NCBI GenBank assembly: GCA_018261905.1
Contig: JAGTRU010000031.1
Coordinates: 1 to 44,183, forward strand
DNA length: 44,183 bases
Direction: 5' to 3'
Origin: Pseudomonadota bacterium
GTDB taxonomy: Bacteria > Pseudomonadota > Gammaproteobacteria > Burkholderiales > Rhodocyclaceae
This document shows, piece after piece, positions 1-8,500 of the stretch. The stretch's first letter is position 1. Every line of letters begins with the position of its first letter. The translations under genes and the position numbers were made by a program. The notes beneath the pieces are model-generated. The model had not been told where the DNA came from and made no database searches. It worked only from the letters and a program-made list of their open reading frames with translations.

Positions 1-46
1 ATGATAGTGAGCTTCCGCTCGCGAAAGTAGGTCACCGCCAGGCTCC
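1..46 (+). rRNA. rrf: 5S ribosomal RNA, 3' end (partial)
   Basis: The first ~45 bases match the 3' part of a proteobacterial 5S rRNA: a GATAGTG segment, a short variable hairpin, then GCGAAAGTAGGTCACCGCCAGGCT. The GCCAGGC near base 37-43 is the strand that pairs with the 5' end of 5S in helix I. A rho-independent terminator follows immediately. The rest of the rRNA operon would lie left of the window. The exact 3' end is uncertain by 1-3 bases. Confidence 0.85.
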
Positions 47-54
47 CAATGCTC

Positions 55-92
55 AGCCCCGTTACTTCTCAGTAACGGGGCTGTTTGCGTTT
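55..92 (+). terminator. Intrinsic terminator of the rRNA operon
   Basis: A perfect 11-bp stem (55-65 with 72-82, AGCCCCGTTAC) closes a 6-base loop and is followed by the T-rich tail GTTTGCGTTT. It lies about 10 bases after the 5S rRNA end, where the terminator of an rRNA operon is expected. The stem is symmetrical, but no T run is seen for the minus-strand gene ending at 179. Confidence 0.85.
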
Positions 93-178
93 CGGGCGGG
101 GAAAAGCAATAACCGATCGCGATCAATCGATGAATTGCAACGCCCCCTCGGACGTCGTCTCATCTGCCATGCCGCTGG

Positions 179-1096
179 CTAGTCCCGTAATTCGCGTCCG
201 GTTAGTTTGATGAAGACGTCTTCCAGGTTGGAGGCGCGGTGTACATAGCGCAAACCCTCTTCTTCGGCCAGACGGGCCAATAAGTTCCGCGCTTCGCGGC
301 AGTAGAAAAAAGCGGTTTCGCCACTGGTTTCGACGCGCTCGGCAAGTTGCCGATGCCTTTCGACGAAGGCCGACAGGTCGCCCCCGCCTTCGTCGAAGAC
401 TTCGACAACCTGCGGTTCGATATGCTCGGCGATCAAGTGCCGCGGGCTGCCTTCGGTGATTTTCTTGCCGTGGTCGATGACAATCAGACGATCGCAGAGG
501 CGTTCGGCCTCGTCCATGAAATGGGTGGTCAGGATCAATGTCTTACCGGCCGACTTCAATTGTTTCAAGCGGTCCCAGATCAGGTGCCGGGCTTGTGGGT
601 CGAGACCGGTGGTCGGCTCATCGAGAAAAATGATGTCAGGATCGTTGACCAGGGCCCGGGCCAGCGTTAGGCGGCGTTTCATGCCGCCGGAGAGGGTCGC
701 GATGCGGGCGTCGGCCTTGCCGGTCAGACCGGCGAATTCGAGCAGTTGTGGGATGCAGGCCTTGACATCGGCGTCCTTGAGCCCGAAATAGCGACCGAAA
801 ACGAGCAGGTTTTCGCTGGCGGTGAAATCGGGGTCGAGGTTGTCGAATTGCGGTACGACGCCGACTCTTGCCCTGGCCTGCTGAGCTTGCTCGGGAATCG
901 GCATGCCGTTCAACGTGATCTTGCCGCTGTCCGGGGCCGACAGTCCGAGGCAGAGGCGCAACGTCGTGGTTTTGCCGGCTCCGTTCGGGCCGAGCAGGCC
1001 GAAGCAGGTGCCCGGTTCGACGATGAAAGACAGCCCGGCCACCACTTCGCTGCCGGCGTAGCGCTTCCGTAGCTGGGAAACGTCCAGCGCTGCCAT
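179..1096 (-). CDS. ABC transporter ATP-binding protein (NodI/DrrA-like)
   Basis: ATPase subunit of an ABC-2 type exporter. Walker A GPNGAGKT lies near residue 40, followed by the Q-loop (VVPQFDNLD), signature LSGGMKRR, Walker [14 protein letters not shown] and the H-loop ([12 protein letters not shown]). The C-terminal ~80 residues resemble the extension of NodI/DrrA-type subunits (family knowledge). I chose the ATG at 1096 because it overlaps the stop of the upstream hydrolase gene as TGATG, which suggests coupling; a TTG at 1108 is an alternative. The family usually has an ABC-2 permease gene just downstream, but here the next thing downstream is the end of an rRNA operon, so the permease is missing from this locus. 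The substrate is unknown. Confidence 0.9.
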   Translation of the reverse strand: MAALDVSQLRKRYAGSEVVAGLSFIVEPGTCFGLLGPNGAGKTTTLRLCLGLSAPDSGKITLNGMPIPEQAQQARARVGVVPQFDNLDPDFTASENLLVFGRYFGLKDADVKACIPQLLEFAGLTGKADARIATLSGGMKRRLTLARALVNDPDIIFLDEPTTGLDPQARHLIWDRLKQLKSAGKTLILTTHFMDEAERLCDRLIVIDHGKKITEGSPRHLIAEHIEPQVVEVFDEGGGDLSAFVERHRQLAERVETSGETAFFYCREARNLLARLAEEEGLRYVHRASNLEDVFIKLTGRELRD

Positions 1097-1734
1097 CAAT
1101 GCCGCCAAGCGCGGGTGATGATGTCGCGAATCAGATGCAGCCGGCGATGGAAGAAATGATCGGCGCCGGGTACGATGACGACCGGCAGGTCGAGTGGTAG
1201 CGCCCAGTTGAAGACATTGGCCGGTGGCACCAGGGTGTCGTCGGAACCGTGGATGACGATGGTGTCGTGCGGCACGGCTTCGGTGTCGTATTGCCGGCTG
1301 CCTTCGACGAAACCAGCGGCTGTGCCGACCAGCACCAGGCGTTGTGCCGGGTGGCCGGCTTCGGCGAGGCGCTTGGCGACGCGGGTCTGGCAGTAGGCAC
1401 CAAAGGAGAAGCCGGCCAGCGCCACCGGCAGGTTACCGCAGCGGCATTTGGCGTCTTCGAGTACGGCCAGCAGGTCTTCCGTTTCGCCGATACCCTCGTC
1501 ATGTTCCCCGGCACTGCCGCCAACGCCGCGGAAATTCGGGCGGAAGGCGGCGTAGCCGAGACCGACGAAGGTGCGGGCCAGGGTGTAGGCGACCTTGTTG
1601 GTATTGGCGCCGCCGCCCAGCGGGTGGGGGTGAGCGATCAGCGCAATGCCGCGCGGTGCATCCGGGCGTTCCATGATGGTGTCGATAGCACCGACCGGGC
1701 CGGCGACGAGGATTTTTTCTTCCTGGGCTTTCAT
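1096..1734 (-). CDS. Alpha/beta hydrolase (COG2945-like)
   Basis: A 212-residue alpha/beta-fold hydrolase without a signal peptide, so probably cytoplasmic. The nucleophile elbow is GFSFG (Ser ~109), the acid is probably Asp in [10 protein letters not shown], and the catalytic His is in GADHFFHRR. An early HPHPLGGG segment forms the oxyanion-hole region typical of this small family of predicted hydrolases. The natural substrate is not known. It sits 4 bases after the ferredoxin gene and its stop overlaps the ABC ATPase start, so the three genes look like one transcript. Confidence 0.88.
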   Translation of the reverse strand: MKAQEEKILVAGPVGAIDTIMERPDAPRGIALIAHPHPLGGGANTNKVAYTLARTFVGLGYAAFRPNFRGVGGSAGEHDEGIGETEDLLAVLEDAKCRCGNLPVALAGFSFGAYCQTRVAKRLAEAGHPAQRLVLVGTAAGFVEGSRQYDTEAVPHDTIVIHGSDDTLVPPANVFNWALPLDLPVVIVPGADHFFHRRLHLIRDIITRAWRH

Positions 1735-1738
1735 GAGG

Positions 1739-2047
1739 TCAGATCTTTAGGCGTTCGACGACCTTGCCGCCGAGCAGGTGTTGGTCAATGATTTCGTCGA
1801 TATCTTGTTGGTCGATGAAGGAATACCAGGTTTCGTCCGGGTAGACGACCATGACCGGGCCCTGCTCGCAGCGCCCGAGACAGCCGGCCTTGTTGATCCG
1901 GATATGGCCCGGGCCATTCTTCTTCAGGGCTCCGATGCGATCCTTGGCGTAGGCGAACATGGCCGAGCCGCCAACGCTGTTGCAGCATTGTTCGCCGCCG
2001 TCCCGCTGGTTGGTGCAGATAAAGACATGGTGTTCGAAATAACTCAT
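1739..2047 (-). CDS. Thioredoxin-like [2Fe-2S] ferredoxin
   Basis: A 102-residue small electron carrier. Cys11, Cys21/Cys22, Cys56 and Cys60 (AGCLGRCEQGP) give the spacing of thioredoxin-fold [2Fe-2S] ferredoxins related to the Shethna protein and NuoE. The start MSYFEHHVFIC at 2047 follows a good ribosome-binding site (AAGGAG, read on the minus strand near 2056-2061); an in-frame start 8 codons upstream lacks one. It is the first gene of the ferredoxin-hydrolase-ABC ATPase unit. The redox partner cannot be told from the sequence, and neither neighbour is an obvious one. Confidence 0.9.
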   Translation of the reverse strand: MSYFEHHVFICTNQRDGGEQCCNSVGGSAMFAYAKDRIGALKKNGPGHIRINKAGCLGRCEQGPVMVVYPDETWYSFIDQQDIDEIIDQHLLGGKVVERLKI

Positions 2048-2087
2048 TGGTTTTCTCCTTGGGGCCGGCAATTATAGCTGCCCGGTT

Positions 2088-4793
2088 TCAGGTGGACTGC
2101 CGGGCGTGGCTCCAGTATTTTTCCAGGCCGATGAGCAGCGAGCTGGCAGTGGCGACGGCCAGGATTTCAGCCCATTCCCGCCAGCCGATCGGCGCCGTCT
2201 GGAAAACACGGTTGAGCGGCGGCCAGTAGGTGAGCAGCAATTGCAGCAGCGTCATGCTGCCGATGCCGGCCCATACCCAGAGATTGGAGAACAGGCCGAG
2301 GCTCCAGAAACTGCGGCTCAGCGAGCGGCAATTGAAGAGATAGAACATTTCGACCATGACGAAGACGTTGACCGCCACGGTGCGCGCTTCGGGCAGTGTG
2401 TGGCCCTGCTCCAGCTCGCGCAGGAAGAGTCCGAAAGCGCCGGCCAGCAGCAGGAAGGAGACGAGCACGATGCGCCGGATCAGCGCACCGTCGAGAACCG
2501 GCATGTCGAGCCGGCGCGGGGCGCGGCGCATGATGCCGCGCTCGATCGGCTCGAAGGCGAGCGGTAGGCCGAGCAGCACGGCGGTGCTCATGTTGATCCA
2601 GAGAATCTGCAGCGGGGTGATCGGCAGGGTGCTGCCGAAGAGGATGGCGGCGACGATGACCAGGCCTTCGCCGAAATTGGTCGGCAGCGTCCAGGTGATG
2701 AATTTGACCAGATTGTCCCAGACGCCCCGCCCTTCCTCGACCGCCGCCTCGATGCTGGCGAAATTGTCGTCGGTGAGCACCATGGCCGCCGCTTCCTTGG
2801 CGACTTCGGTGCCGCCCAGGCCCATGGCGATGCCGATATTGGCCTGTTTCAGGGCCGGCGCGTCATTGACGCCGTCGCCGGTCATCGCCACGACTTCGCC
2901 GCGCGACTGCAGGGCGCGTACCAGGCGCAGCTTCTGTTCCGGCTCGACGCGGGCGAAGACGTCGGTTTCGTGGGCGGCGACGGCCAGTGCCGCTTCGTCG
3001 AGTTCGGCCAGCTCGCGGCCGGTCAGCGCATGCCTGGCGTTGAGACCGATCTGGGCCGCGATGGCGAGCGCCGTCACGGCATGGTCGCCGGTGATCATCT
3101 TGACCCGGATGCCGGCCGAGTGACAGTTGCGGATGGCCGAAATCGCCGCCTTGCGCGGCGGGTCGATCATGCCGACCAGGCCGAGCAGGCTGAGGTCGTG
3201 CAGGCTATCGTCGCTCAGTGCCGTGCCCGGCGGGTCCAGGCGGCGGGCCAGCAACAGGACACGCATGCCCTGTTCGGCCAGGGCGCGCGTGGCCGCCTCG
3301 ATCTCGGGCAAATCGAGGGGGGCCGGCTGGCCCTGCTTGTTCAACTGGTCGCTGCAGCGTGGCAGCAGGCGCTCGATGGCGCCCTTGATGTAGACGAGCT
3401 GTTCACCGTCGCTGTTGTGCGCCGTCGCCATGTACTGGCGGGTGGCATCGAAAGGCAAGACGTTCTGGCGCGGAAACAGCGCCTGCAGCGCGTGTTCGTC
3501 GAGCTGGCCCTTGCGCGCCGCGACGAGCAGGGCCGCCTCGGTCGGGTCGCCGGTGATTTTCCAGTGCTGGCCGCTGCGCGCCAGGCTGGCATCGTTGCAC
3601 AGCGCCCCGGCAACCAGCGCTTCGCGCAAGGCGCCGTCGATGTGGGCCGCCTGCTCGTCGAGCCGGATATCGCCTTCCGGGTTGTAGCCATGGCCGCTGA
3701 TCGCATAGCGTCGGCCGGCGCAGACCAGGGCATGCACGGTCATGGCGTTTTCGGTCAGCGTGCCGGTCTTGTCGGAACAGATGACTGTCGTGCTGCCCAG
3801 GGTTTCGACGGCGGCTAGACGGCGGATGATGGCCCGGCGCTTGGCCATGCGGGCGACGCCGATGGCCAGTGTGACGGTGACGGCGGCCGGCAGGCCTTCG
3901 GGAATGGCGCCGACGGCCAGCGCCACGGCGGCCATGAACATGGCGAAGGCCGATTCGCCGCGCAACAGGCCGACGCCGGCGGTGAGCAGCGCCAGGCCGC
4001 CGATTGCCCACAACAGCCAGCTAGAAAAGGTCGCCATCTTGCGGGTCAGCGGCGTCGCCAGATCCGGCGCGCTGGCGATCAGGTCGGCGATGCGCCCGGT
4101 TTCGGTGGCGTCGCCGGTGGCGATGACCAGGCCGCTGCCCTGCCCGGCGACGACGGTGGCCCCGGCGTAGGCCATGTTCAGGCGTTCGGCGAGCAGGGTG
4201 TCGGCGGCCAGCGGGGCGCAATGCTTGGCGACCGGCTGCGATTCGCCGGTCAGCATCGATTCGTCGGTGTGCAGTTCGTGTTCGAGGAACAGGCGCAGGT
4301 CGGCCGGTACGCGGTCGCCGGCGGCGAGCAGTACGACATCGCCGGGCACTAGCTGGCTGGCATCCATTTGCTGGCGGTGGCCGCCACGGCGCACGGTGAC
4401 GGGGGTGGCCACGCTTCTGGCTAGCGCCGCCAGCGCCCCTTCGGCCTTGGCTTCCTGCCAGTAGCCGATGCCCGCGTTGAGCAGCACGACGGCGAAAATG
4501 ACGCTCGAGTCCACCACTTCGCCGAGACCGGCGGTGACGACCCCGGCGCCGATCAGGACGAGAACCAGCGGCTGGATCAACTGGTCGGCGAAGCGCTTCC
4601 AGGCCGGGCGGCCGGGTACTGCGGTGAGCTGGTTGGGACCGTGCTTGAGCAGCCGGCTGGCGGCTTCCTCGGCGCTCAGGCCGGCGCCGGTGTCGACCGC
4701 CAGGTGACGGGCGACGGCTTCCGTCGCCTCGGCATGCCAGGCTAGCTGCGGCGCGTCGTGATGAGCAGGAACGGCAGGGTCAGGAAGGGCCAT
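2088..4793 (-). CDS. P-type cation-transporting ATPase (P2A-like)
   Basis: A 901-residue inner-membrane ion pump with the full P-type layout: N-terminal cation-ATPase domain (~20-90), actuator domain with TGES, phosphorylation motif DKTGTLT (Asp341), KGAIE nucleotide-binding region, ITGDH and GDGVNDAPALK hinge motifs, and a C-terminal group of six membrane segments. M4 carries PEGLP (Glu299) and M5 carries NFGE (Glu709), as in Ca2+-type pumps. M6 reads WINMSTAV: the Asn is kept (Asn734), but Ala738 takes the place of the Ca2+-ligating Asp of SERCA, a pattern I recall from CtpF-like bacterial pumps. The transported ion is therefore uncertain. The 5' end overlaps the VanZ-like gene by 52 bases. 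Confidence 0.93.
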   Translation of the reverse strand: MALPDPAVPAHHDAPQLAWHAEATEAVARHLAVDTGAGLSAEEAASRLLKHGPNQLTAVPGRPAWKRFADQLIQPLVLVLIGAGVVTAGLGEVVDSSVIFAVVLLNAGIGYWQEAKAEGALAALARSVATPVTVRRGGHRQQMDASQLVPGDVVLLAAGDRVPADLRLFLEHELHTDESMLTGESQPVAKHCAPLAADTLLAERLNMAYAGATVVAGQGSGLVIATGDATETGRIADLIASAPDLATPLTRKMATFSSWLLWAIGGLALLTAGVGLLRGESAFAMFMAAVALAVGAIPEGLPAAVTVTLAIGVARMAKRRAIIRRLAAVETLGSTTVICSDKTGTLTENAMTVHALVCAGRRYAISGHGYNPEGDIRLDEQAAHIDGALREALVAGALCNDASLARSGQHWKITGDPTEAALLVAARKGQLDEHALQALFPRQNVLPFDATRQYMATAHNSDGEQLVYIKGAIERLLPRCSDQLNKQGQPAPLDLPEIEAATRALAEQGMRVLLLARRLDPPGTALSDDSLHDLSLLGLVGMIDPPRKAAISAIRNCHSAGIRVKMITGDHAVTALAIAAQIGLNARHALTGRELAELDEAALAVAAHETDVFARVEPEQKLRLVRALQSRGEVVAMTGDGVNDAPALKQANIGIAMGLGGTEVAKEAAAMVLTDDNFASIEAAVEEGRGVWDNLVKFITWTLPTNFGEGLVIVAAILFGSTLPITPLQILWINMSTAVLLGLPLAFEPIERGIMRRAPRRLDMPVLDGALIRRIVLVSFLLLAGAFGLFLRELEQGHTLPEARTVAVNVFVMVEMFYLFNCRSLSRSFWSLGLFSNLWVWAGIGSMTLLQLLLTYWPPLNRVFQTAPIGWREWAEILAVATASSLLIGLEKYWSHARQST

Positions 4794-5800
4794 AGGGTAC
4801 CTACCAGTCGGGTCAAACCATTGAAGTTCAGGAAGTGCCCCTGCCGCCAGGTGGCGAGTGCGGCCATCGAATACGGGTTGGGCGGGGCGAGGTTGACCAG
4901 TACGGTAGCAGACATCAGGGCCAGGGCGGCGAGCATCAGCCGCAGGGTGGCCGGCAGGGCCAGGCTGACGGCAAGGAAGAGCGTGGCGACGAGCAGGCCC
5001 ATCTGGGCACCCGGGGTCAGCCAGGCCAGGGCCTCGTCCGGCGTAATCAGGATGGCCGAAGCCAGGGTGCGGACAACCAGCCCGAGGATCAGGAACAGGG
5101 GTACGACGAGGTAGGACCAGAGCAGGCGGGCGGTCAAATGGCGCAGAATCAGACCGACGGCGATGGCATTGAGGGCGGTGATGCTCGCCTCGATGATGGC
5201 AAAGCTGTCGGCGGCGAACGGTACGGCGCCGGTCAGGCCGAGCGTCTGGCGCAGGTCGCCGGCGCCAAAGAGCAGGGTTTCCGGCGAGAGCGGCACCAGC
5301 AGCCAGATGCCGAGCAGGGTCAGGCCGAGTTCAGCGTGCGATACCGGCGCGATTAGCTTGTGTTCGAGGGCGGAGATACGGGCGAAAATGCGTGGTCCGA
5401 CGGATTGCGCCCAGAGCGCGCCGAGCAGCCCGCCCAGGCTGTTGCAGGCGAGGTCGAGATTGGACGGAACGCGCGACGGCAGCCAGGTCTGCAGGCTTTC
5501 TAGGCCGCAGCTAACAGCGGCGGCGAGCAGCACGGCGAGGACCGGAGCGGTGAAGCGCCCGGGAAGGGGATAGAGCGCCAGGCTCAGGAAGAAGCCGAGG
5601 GGCAGATAGACGGCGACATTGACGGTGAGATCGAAAAAGGTCCAGTACCGCGGCCAGCCGCCTTCGAGAAAGGCGAAGGGCGAAATGCCGGTGTCGCGCC
5701 AGCCGGCGAAGGGATGCAGGCTGCCGTAGATCACCAGGCCACACCAGGCAAGGGCCAGGTAGCGGGCAAGCAGGATGGGGCCACGGCCGTTCTGGGTCAT
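4742..5800 (-). CDS. VanZ-like integral membrane protein
   Basis: A 352-residue multi-pass membrane protein with about eight hydrophobic segments. The N-terminal ~130 residues match the VanZ/RDD-like pattern: YGSLHPF, then DLTVNVAVYLPLGFFL, then ESLQTWLPSRVPSNLDLACNSLGGLLGA. VanZ itself confers low-level teicoplanin resistance, but the biochemical role of the wider family is not settled. The remaining ~220 residues are hydrophobic without a motif I recognise. The gene is upstream of, and overlaps, the P-type ATPase gene, so the two are probably co-transcribed. The ATG at 5800 is the natural start. Confidence 0.85.
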   Translation of the reverse strand: MTQNGRGPILLARYLALAWCGLVIYGSLHPFAGWRDTGISPFAFLEGGWPRYWTFFDLTVNVAVYLPLGFFLSLALYPLPGRFTAPVLAVLLAAAVSCGLESLQTWLPSRVPSNLDLACNSLGGLLGALWAQSVGPRIFARISALEHKLIAPVSHAELGLTLLGIWLLVPLSPETLLFGAGDLRQTLGLTGAVPFAADSFAIIEASITALNAIAVGLILRHLTARLLWSYLVVPLFLILGLVVRTLASAILITPDEALAWLTPGAQMGLLVATLFLAVSLALPATLRLMLAALALMSATVLVNLAPPNPYSMAALATWRQGHFLNFNGLTRLVGTLWPFLTLPFLLITTRRS

Positions 5801-5946
5801 GCCGGTGATTTTATGGCGTATCCGGCGCCGCGTCAGCCCTTAGTTTTGTGACCCTATTGGGGGGCGACCAGCGTCCCCGGTCGACCGGGGCGAGGGATCG
5901 AAAAGGCTGGAATCATAAGGGGGCCCAAACGGCGGCTCGGCCGGGT

Positions 5947-6600
5947 TCAAAATGGCGGTGCGCAATGAAAGCTCAGTGCTTCCCCGGAAAGCGGATGGAC
6001 AAAGGCCAGATCCATGGCGTGCAGCAGCAGACGTGCCGCCTTGCCTTCGGCCGCGCCGCCGTAGAGGTCGTCGCCGAGGATCGGGTGGCCGAGTTCGGCC
6101 ATATGCACCCGCAACTGGTGCGAGCGCCCGGTGATGGGTTCGAGTTCGACCCGCGTCACATTGCTGGCCGGATCAAAGGCTTGCCGCCTGAATTTAGTAA
6201 GTGAGCGCTTACCTAGCTCGAAATCCACCTTTTGCCGGGGGCGATTCGGCCAGTCGCAGATCAGCGGCAGCTCGACCTCGCCCTCTGCCATATCCAACCG
6301 GCCGTCTACGATGGCGAGATAGCGCTTGTCGATCAGGCGTTCGCGAAAGAGACGCGACAGTTGGCGGTGCATTTCCTCGCCGCGGGCGAGCAGCAGCAGG
6401 CCGGAGGTGGACATGTCCAGGCGATGTACGATCAATGCATCGGCAAACCGGGCCTGGATCCGGGAAGCCAGGCAATCGGCCTTGTCGGCGCCGCGCCCGG
6501 GAACGGAAAGTAGGCCGGCCGGCTTGTTCACGACGAGCAGTGTGTCATCGACAAAAAGCGGTTCCAGACCGCGATCGGCGGGGGGAAAATAGCAGTTCAT
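5947..6600 (-). CDS. RluA-family RNA pseudouridine synthase
   Basis: A 217-residue enzyme that isomerises uridine to pseudouridine in rRNA or tRNA. The catalytic motif HRLDMSTSGLLLL carries Asp62. The N-terminal VVNKPAGLLSVPGRG, central KRYLAIVDG and C-terminal ITGRSHQLRVHMAELGHPILGDDLYGG are all family hallmarks. There is no S4 domain, and the length is like E. coli RluA, so a RluA-like target (23S rRNA and tRNA) is a reasonable guess but not proven. I chose ATG 6600, which overlaps the stop of the small upstream gene as ATGA, implying translational coupling. Confidence 0.93.
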   Translation of the reverse strand: MNCYFPPADRGLEPLFVDDTLLVVNKPAGLLSVPGRGADKADCLASRIQARFADALIVHRLDMSTSGLLLLARGEEMHRQLSRLFRERLIDKRYLAIVDGRLDMAEGEVELPLICDWPNRPRQKVDFELGKRSLTKFRRQAFDPASNVTRVELEPITGRSHQLRVHMAELGHPILGDDLYGGAAEGKAARLLLHAMDLAFVHPLSGEALSFHCAPPF

Positions 6601-6788
6601 TGGCTTGGGAAATCGTTGCAACGGCCATTCCGGTATGGGCCGCCGGCCCGATACCAGCCGTGGCCGGGGGAGGTTTGCTGGCAGACCCAAGACCCGTTGA
6701 GCTTGCTCGCCCACCAGTACCAGGCAGCGGGCTTGGCCCAGGCGGCGAGGGAGATCAAGACGATGACGAGAGCGAAGGTGGGTTTCAT
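6597..6788 (-). CDS. Small secreted protein with two cysteines (unknown function)
   Basis: A 63-residue protein beginning MKPTFALVIVLISLAAWAK, which reads as a signal peptide with probable cleavage after AWA. The mature part is about 45 residues, rich in Trp, Gly and aromatic residues, with Cys36 and Cys57 placed to form one disulfide in the periplasm. ATG 6794 (two codons earlier) is also possible; neither has a clear ribosome-binding site. The stop overlaps the RluA start by four bases (ATGA). A LexA-like site lies 47 bases upstream. The reading frame, signal peptide and coupling argue for a real gene. I do not recognise a family. Confidence 0.65.
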   Translation of the reverse strand: MKPTFALVIVLISLAAWAKPAAWYWWASKLNGSWVCQQTSPGHGWYRAGGPYRNGRCNDFPSQ

Positions 6789-6835
6789 TGGCATGGAAGT
6801 TGAATAATCCGCTTGCCAAGCGCTTGCGGTAAATG

Positions 6836-6855
6836 TACTGTGTTTATACCCAGTG
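6836..6855. promoter_or_regulatory. LexA-like SOS box
   Basis: TACTGTGTTTATACCCAGTG matches the E. coli LexA consensus at 15 of 20 positions and has the essential CTG-N10-CAG core (6838-6853). It lies between two divergent genes, 177 bases upstream of the recA ATG and 47 bases upstream of the small secreted protein. Regulation of recA by LexA is established in many proteobacteria; that this site serves recA, the minus-strand genes or both is inference. Confidence 0.65.
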
Positions 6856-7032
6856 TATCGACTGGCGATGAAAAGGCACTTGGCGAATATACCCTGCCCT
6901 TCCCGGCTTTTCCCGGATATCGCAGTTAACAATTATTTGTTTGTCTTTGCCTTGGTAACCCGCCAGTGCAGCAATTTCTATTCCATCTTCGGCCCCTGTG
7001 CCATAATCCGCTCAAATTTTCGAGGTATCACC

Positions 7033-8061
7033 ATGGACGACAACAAGGCAAAAGCGCTCAGCGCAGCGTTGCAACAGATTGAAAAGCAGTTCGGCAAAGG
7101 CTCCATCATGAAAATGGGCGATGCCGAAATCGACGAAGCCATCCAGGTGGTGTCCACCGGTTCGCTCGGCTTGGATATCGCGTTGGGCGTCGGCGGTCTG
7201 CCGCGCGGCCGTGTCGTCGAAATCTACGGTCCGGAATCCTCGGGCAAGACCACGCTCTGTCTGCAGGTCATTGCCGAAATGCAGAAGCTCGGCGGTGTCG
7301 CCGCCTTCATCGACGCCGAACACGCGCTCGATCCGCAATACGCCCAGAAGCTCGGCGTCAATGTCGGCGACCTGCTGATCTCGCAGCCGGATACCGGCGA
7401 GCAGGCGCTGGAAATCTCCGACATGCTGGTGCGTTCCGGCTCGGTCGACATCATCGTCATCGACTCGGTCGCTGCCCTCACCCCGCGCGCCGAAATCGAA
7501 GGCGAGATGGGCGACCAGATGGTCGGCTTGCACGCCCGCCTGATGAGCCAGGCGCTGCGCAAGCTGACCGCCAATATCAAGAAGACCAATACCCTGGTCG
7601 TCTTCATCAACCAGATCCGCATGAAGATCGGCGTCATGTTCGGTTCGCCGGAAACGACGACCGGCGGCAATGCCCTGAAGTTCTACGCCTCCGTTCGTCT
7701 CGACATCCGCCGTATCGGCTCGATCAAGAAGGGCGACGAGGTGATCGGCAGCGAAACCAAGGTCAAGGTCGTCAAGAACAAGGTCTCGCCGCCCTTCCGC
7801 GAAGCCATTTTCGACATCCTGTACGGCGAGGGCATTTCCCGGCACGGTGAGATCATCGAATTGGGTGTCGCCCACAAGCTGGTCGAAAAATCCGGCGCCT
7901 GGTATTCCTACAAGGGCGAAAAGATCGGCCAGGGCAAGGACAATTCCCGCGAGTTCCTCAAGGCACACCCGGAAATCGCCCAGGAAATCGAGGCCGGCAT
8001 CCGCGAAGCGGCCAGCACCAATGTCATCAAGCCGGTCAAGGCGGCCAAGCCCGATGCCTGA
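7033..8061 (+). CDS. recA: Recombinase RecA
   Basis: A 342-residue DNA recombinase and LexA co-protease. Visible features include the N-terminal polymerisation region, Walker [10 protein letters not shown] (~67-75), Walker [23 protein letters not shown], loop L1/L2 elements ([48 protein letters not shown]) and an acidic C-terminal region. The start is the ATG at 7033, preceded by GAGGT at 7022-7026; the frame stays open upstream but without family similarity. CATAAT at 7002-7007 is a possible -10. It overlaps recX by 8 bases. Confidence 0.98.
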   Translation: MDDNKAKALSAALQQIEKQFGKGSIMKMGDAEIDEAIQVVSTGSLGLDIALGVGGLPRGRVVEIYGPESSGKTTLCLQVIAEMQKLGGVAAFIDAEHALDPQYAQKLGVNVGDLLISQPDTGEQALEISDMLVRSGSVDIIVIDSVAALTPRAEIEGEMGDQMVGLHARLMSQALRKLTANIKKTNTLVVFINQIRMKIGVMFGSPETTTGGNALKFYASVRLDIRRIGSIKKGDEVIGSETKVKVVKNKVSPPFREAIFDILYGEGISRHGEIIELGVAHKLVEKSGAWYSYKGEKIGQGKDNSREFLKAHPEIAQEIEAGIREAASTNVIKPVKAAKPDA

Positions 8062-8500
8062 TTCGTCTGCGGTGCTGCGGGTGGCCGCCCTGCGACTGCT
8101 GACCCGGCGTGATCACAGCCGGGCGGAGTTGCAGGGCAAGCTCGCCGCGCAGGCCGAATCCCCGGAGCAGCTTGAAGCTGTTCTGGATCGGCTGCAGTCC
8201 GAACGCCTGCTTTCCGACCCGCGTTACGCCAGCCAGCGCGTCGTCGCTCGCGCCGGCCGCTATGGCAATGCCCGGTTGAAGCAGGAATTGCGGCAGAGCG
8301 GCGTCGGCGATGATGATATCCTTGCCGCCCTGCCCGAAGCCGGCGACGAGACCGCTCGTTGCCAGGCCGTCTGGGCGCGCAAGTTCAAGCAATTGCCGCA
8401 GTCGGCGGCCGAACGGGCGAAACAGATGCGTTTTTTGCAATATCGCGGGTTTTCCGGGGATGCCATTCGCCGGGTAATGCGCGGAGCCGATGATGAGTGA
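8054..8500 (+). CDS. recX: Regulatory protein RecX
   Basis: A 148-residue modulator of RecA filaments. It shows the RecX three-helix repeats: [23 protein letters not shown] at the start, then [38 protein letters not shown], and [22 protein letters not shown] at the end. The ATG at 8054 lies inside the end of recA (ATGCCTGA), an overlap that supports co-translation, and the position right after recA is the usual one. Its 3' end overlaps lptB. Confidence 0.95.
   Translation: MPDSSAVLRVAALRLLTRRDHSRAELQGKLAAQAESPEQLEAVLDRLQSERLLSDPRYASQRVVARAGRYGNARLKQELRQSGVGDDDILAALPEAGDETARCQAVWARKFKQLPQSAAERAKQMRFLQYRGFSGDAIRRVMRGADDE

Noticed and set aside
6817..6826. Palindrome CAAGCGCTTG near the LexA-like box
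   Set aside because: Only 10 bases, does not extend, and matches no operator I know.
6853..7032. N-terminal extension of RecA in frame from 6853
   Set aside because: The added 60 residues are not RecA-like, and a good ribosome-binding site precedes the conserved start at 7033.
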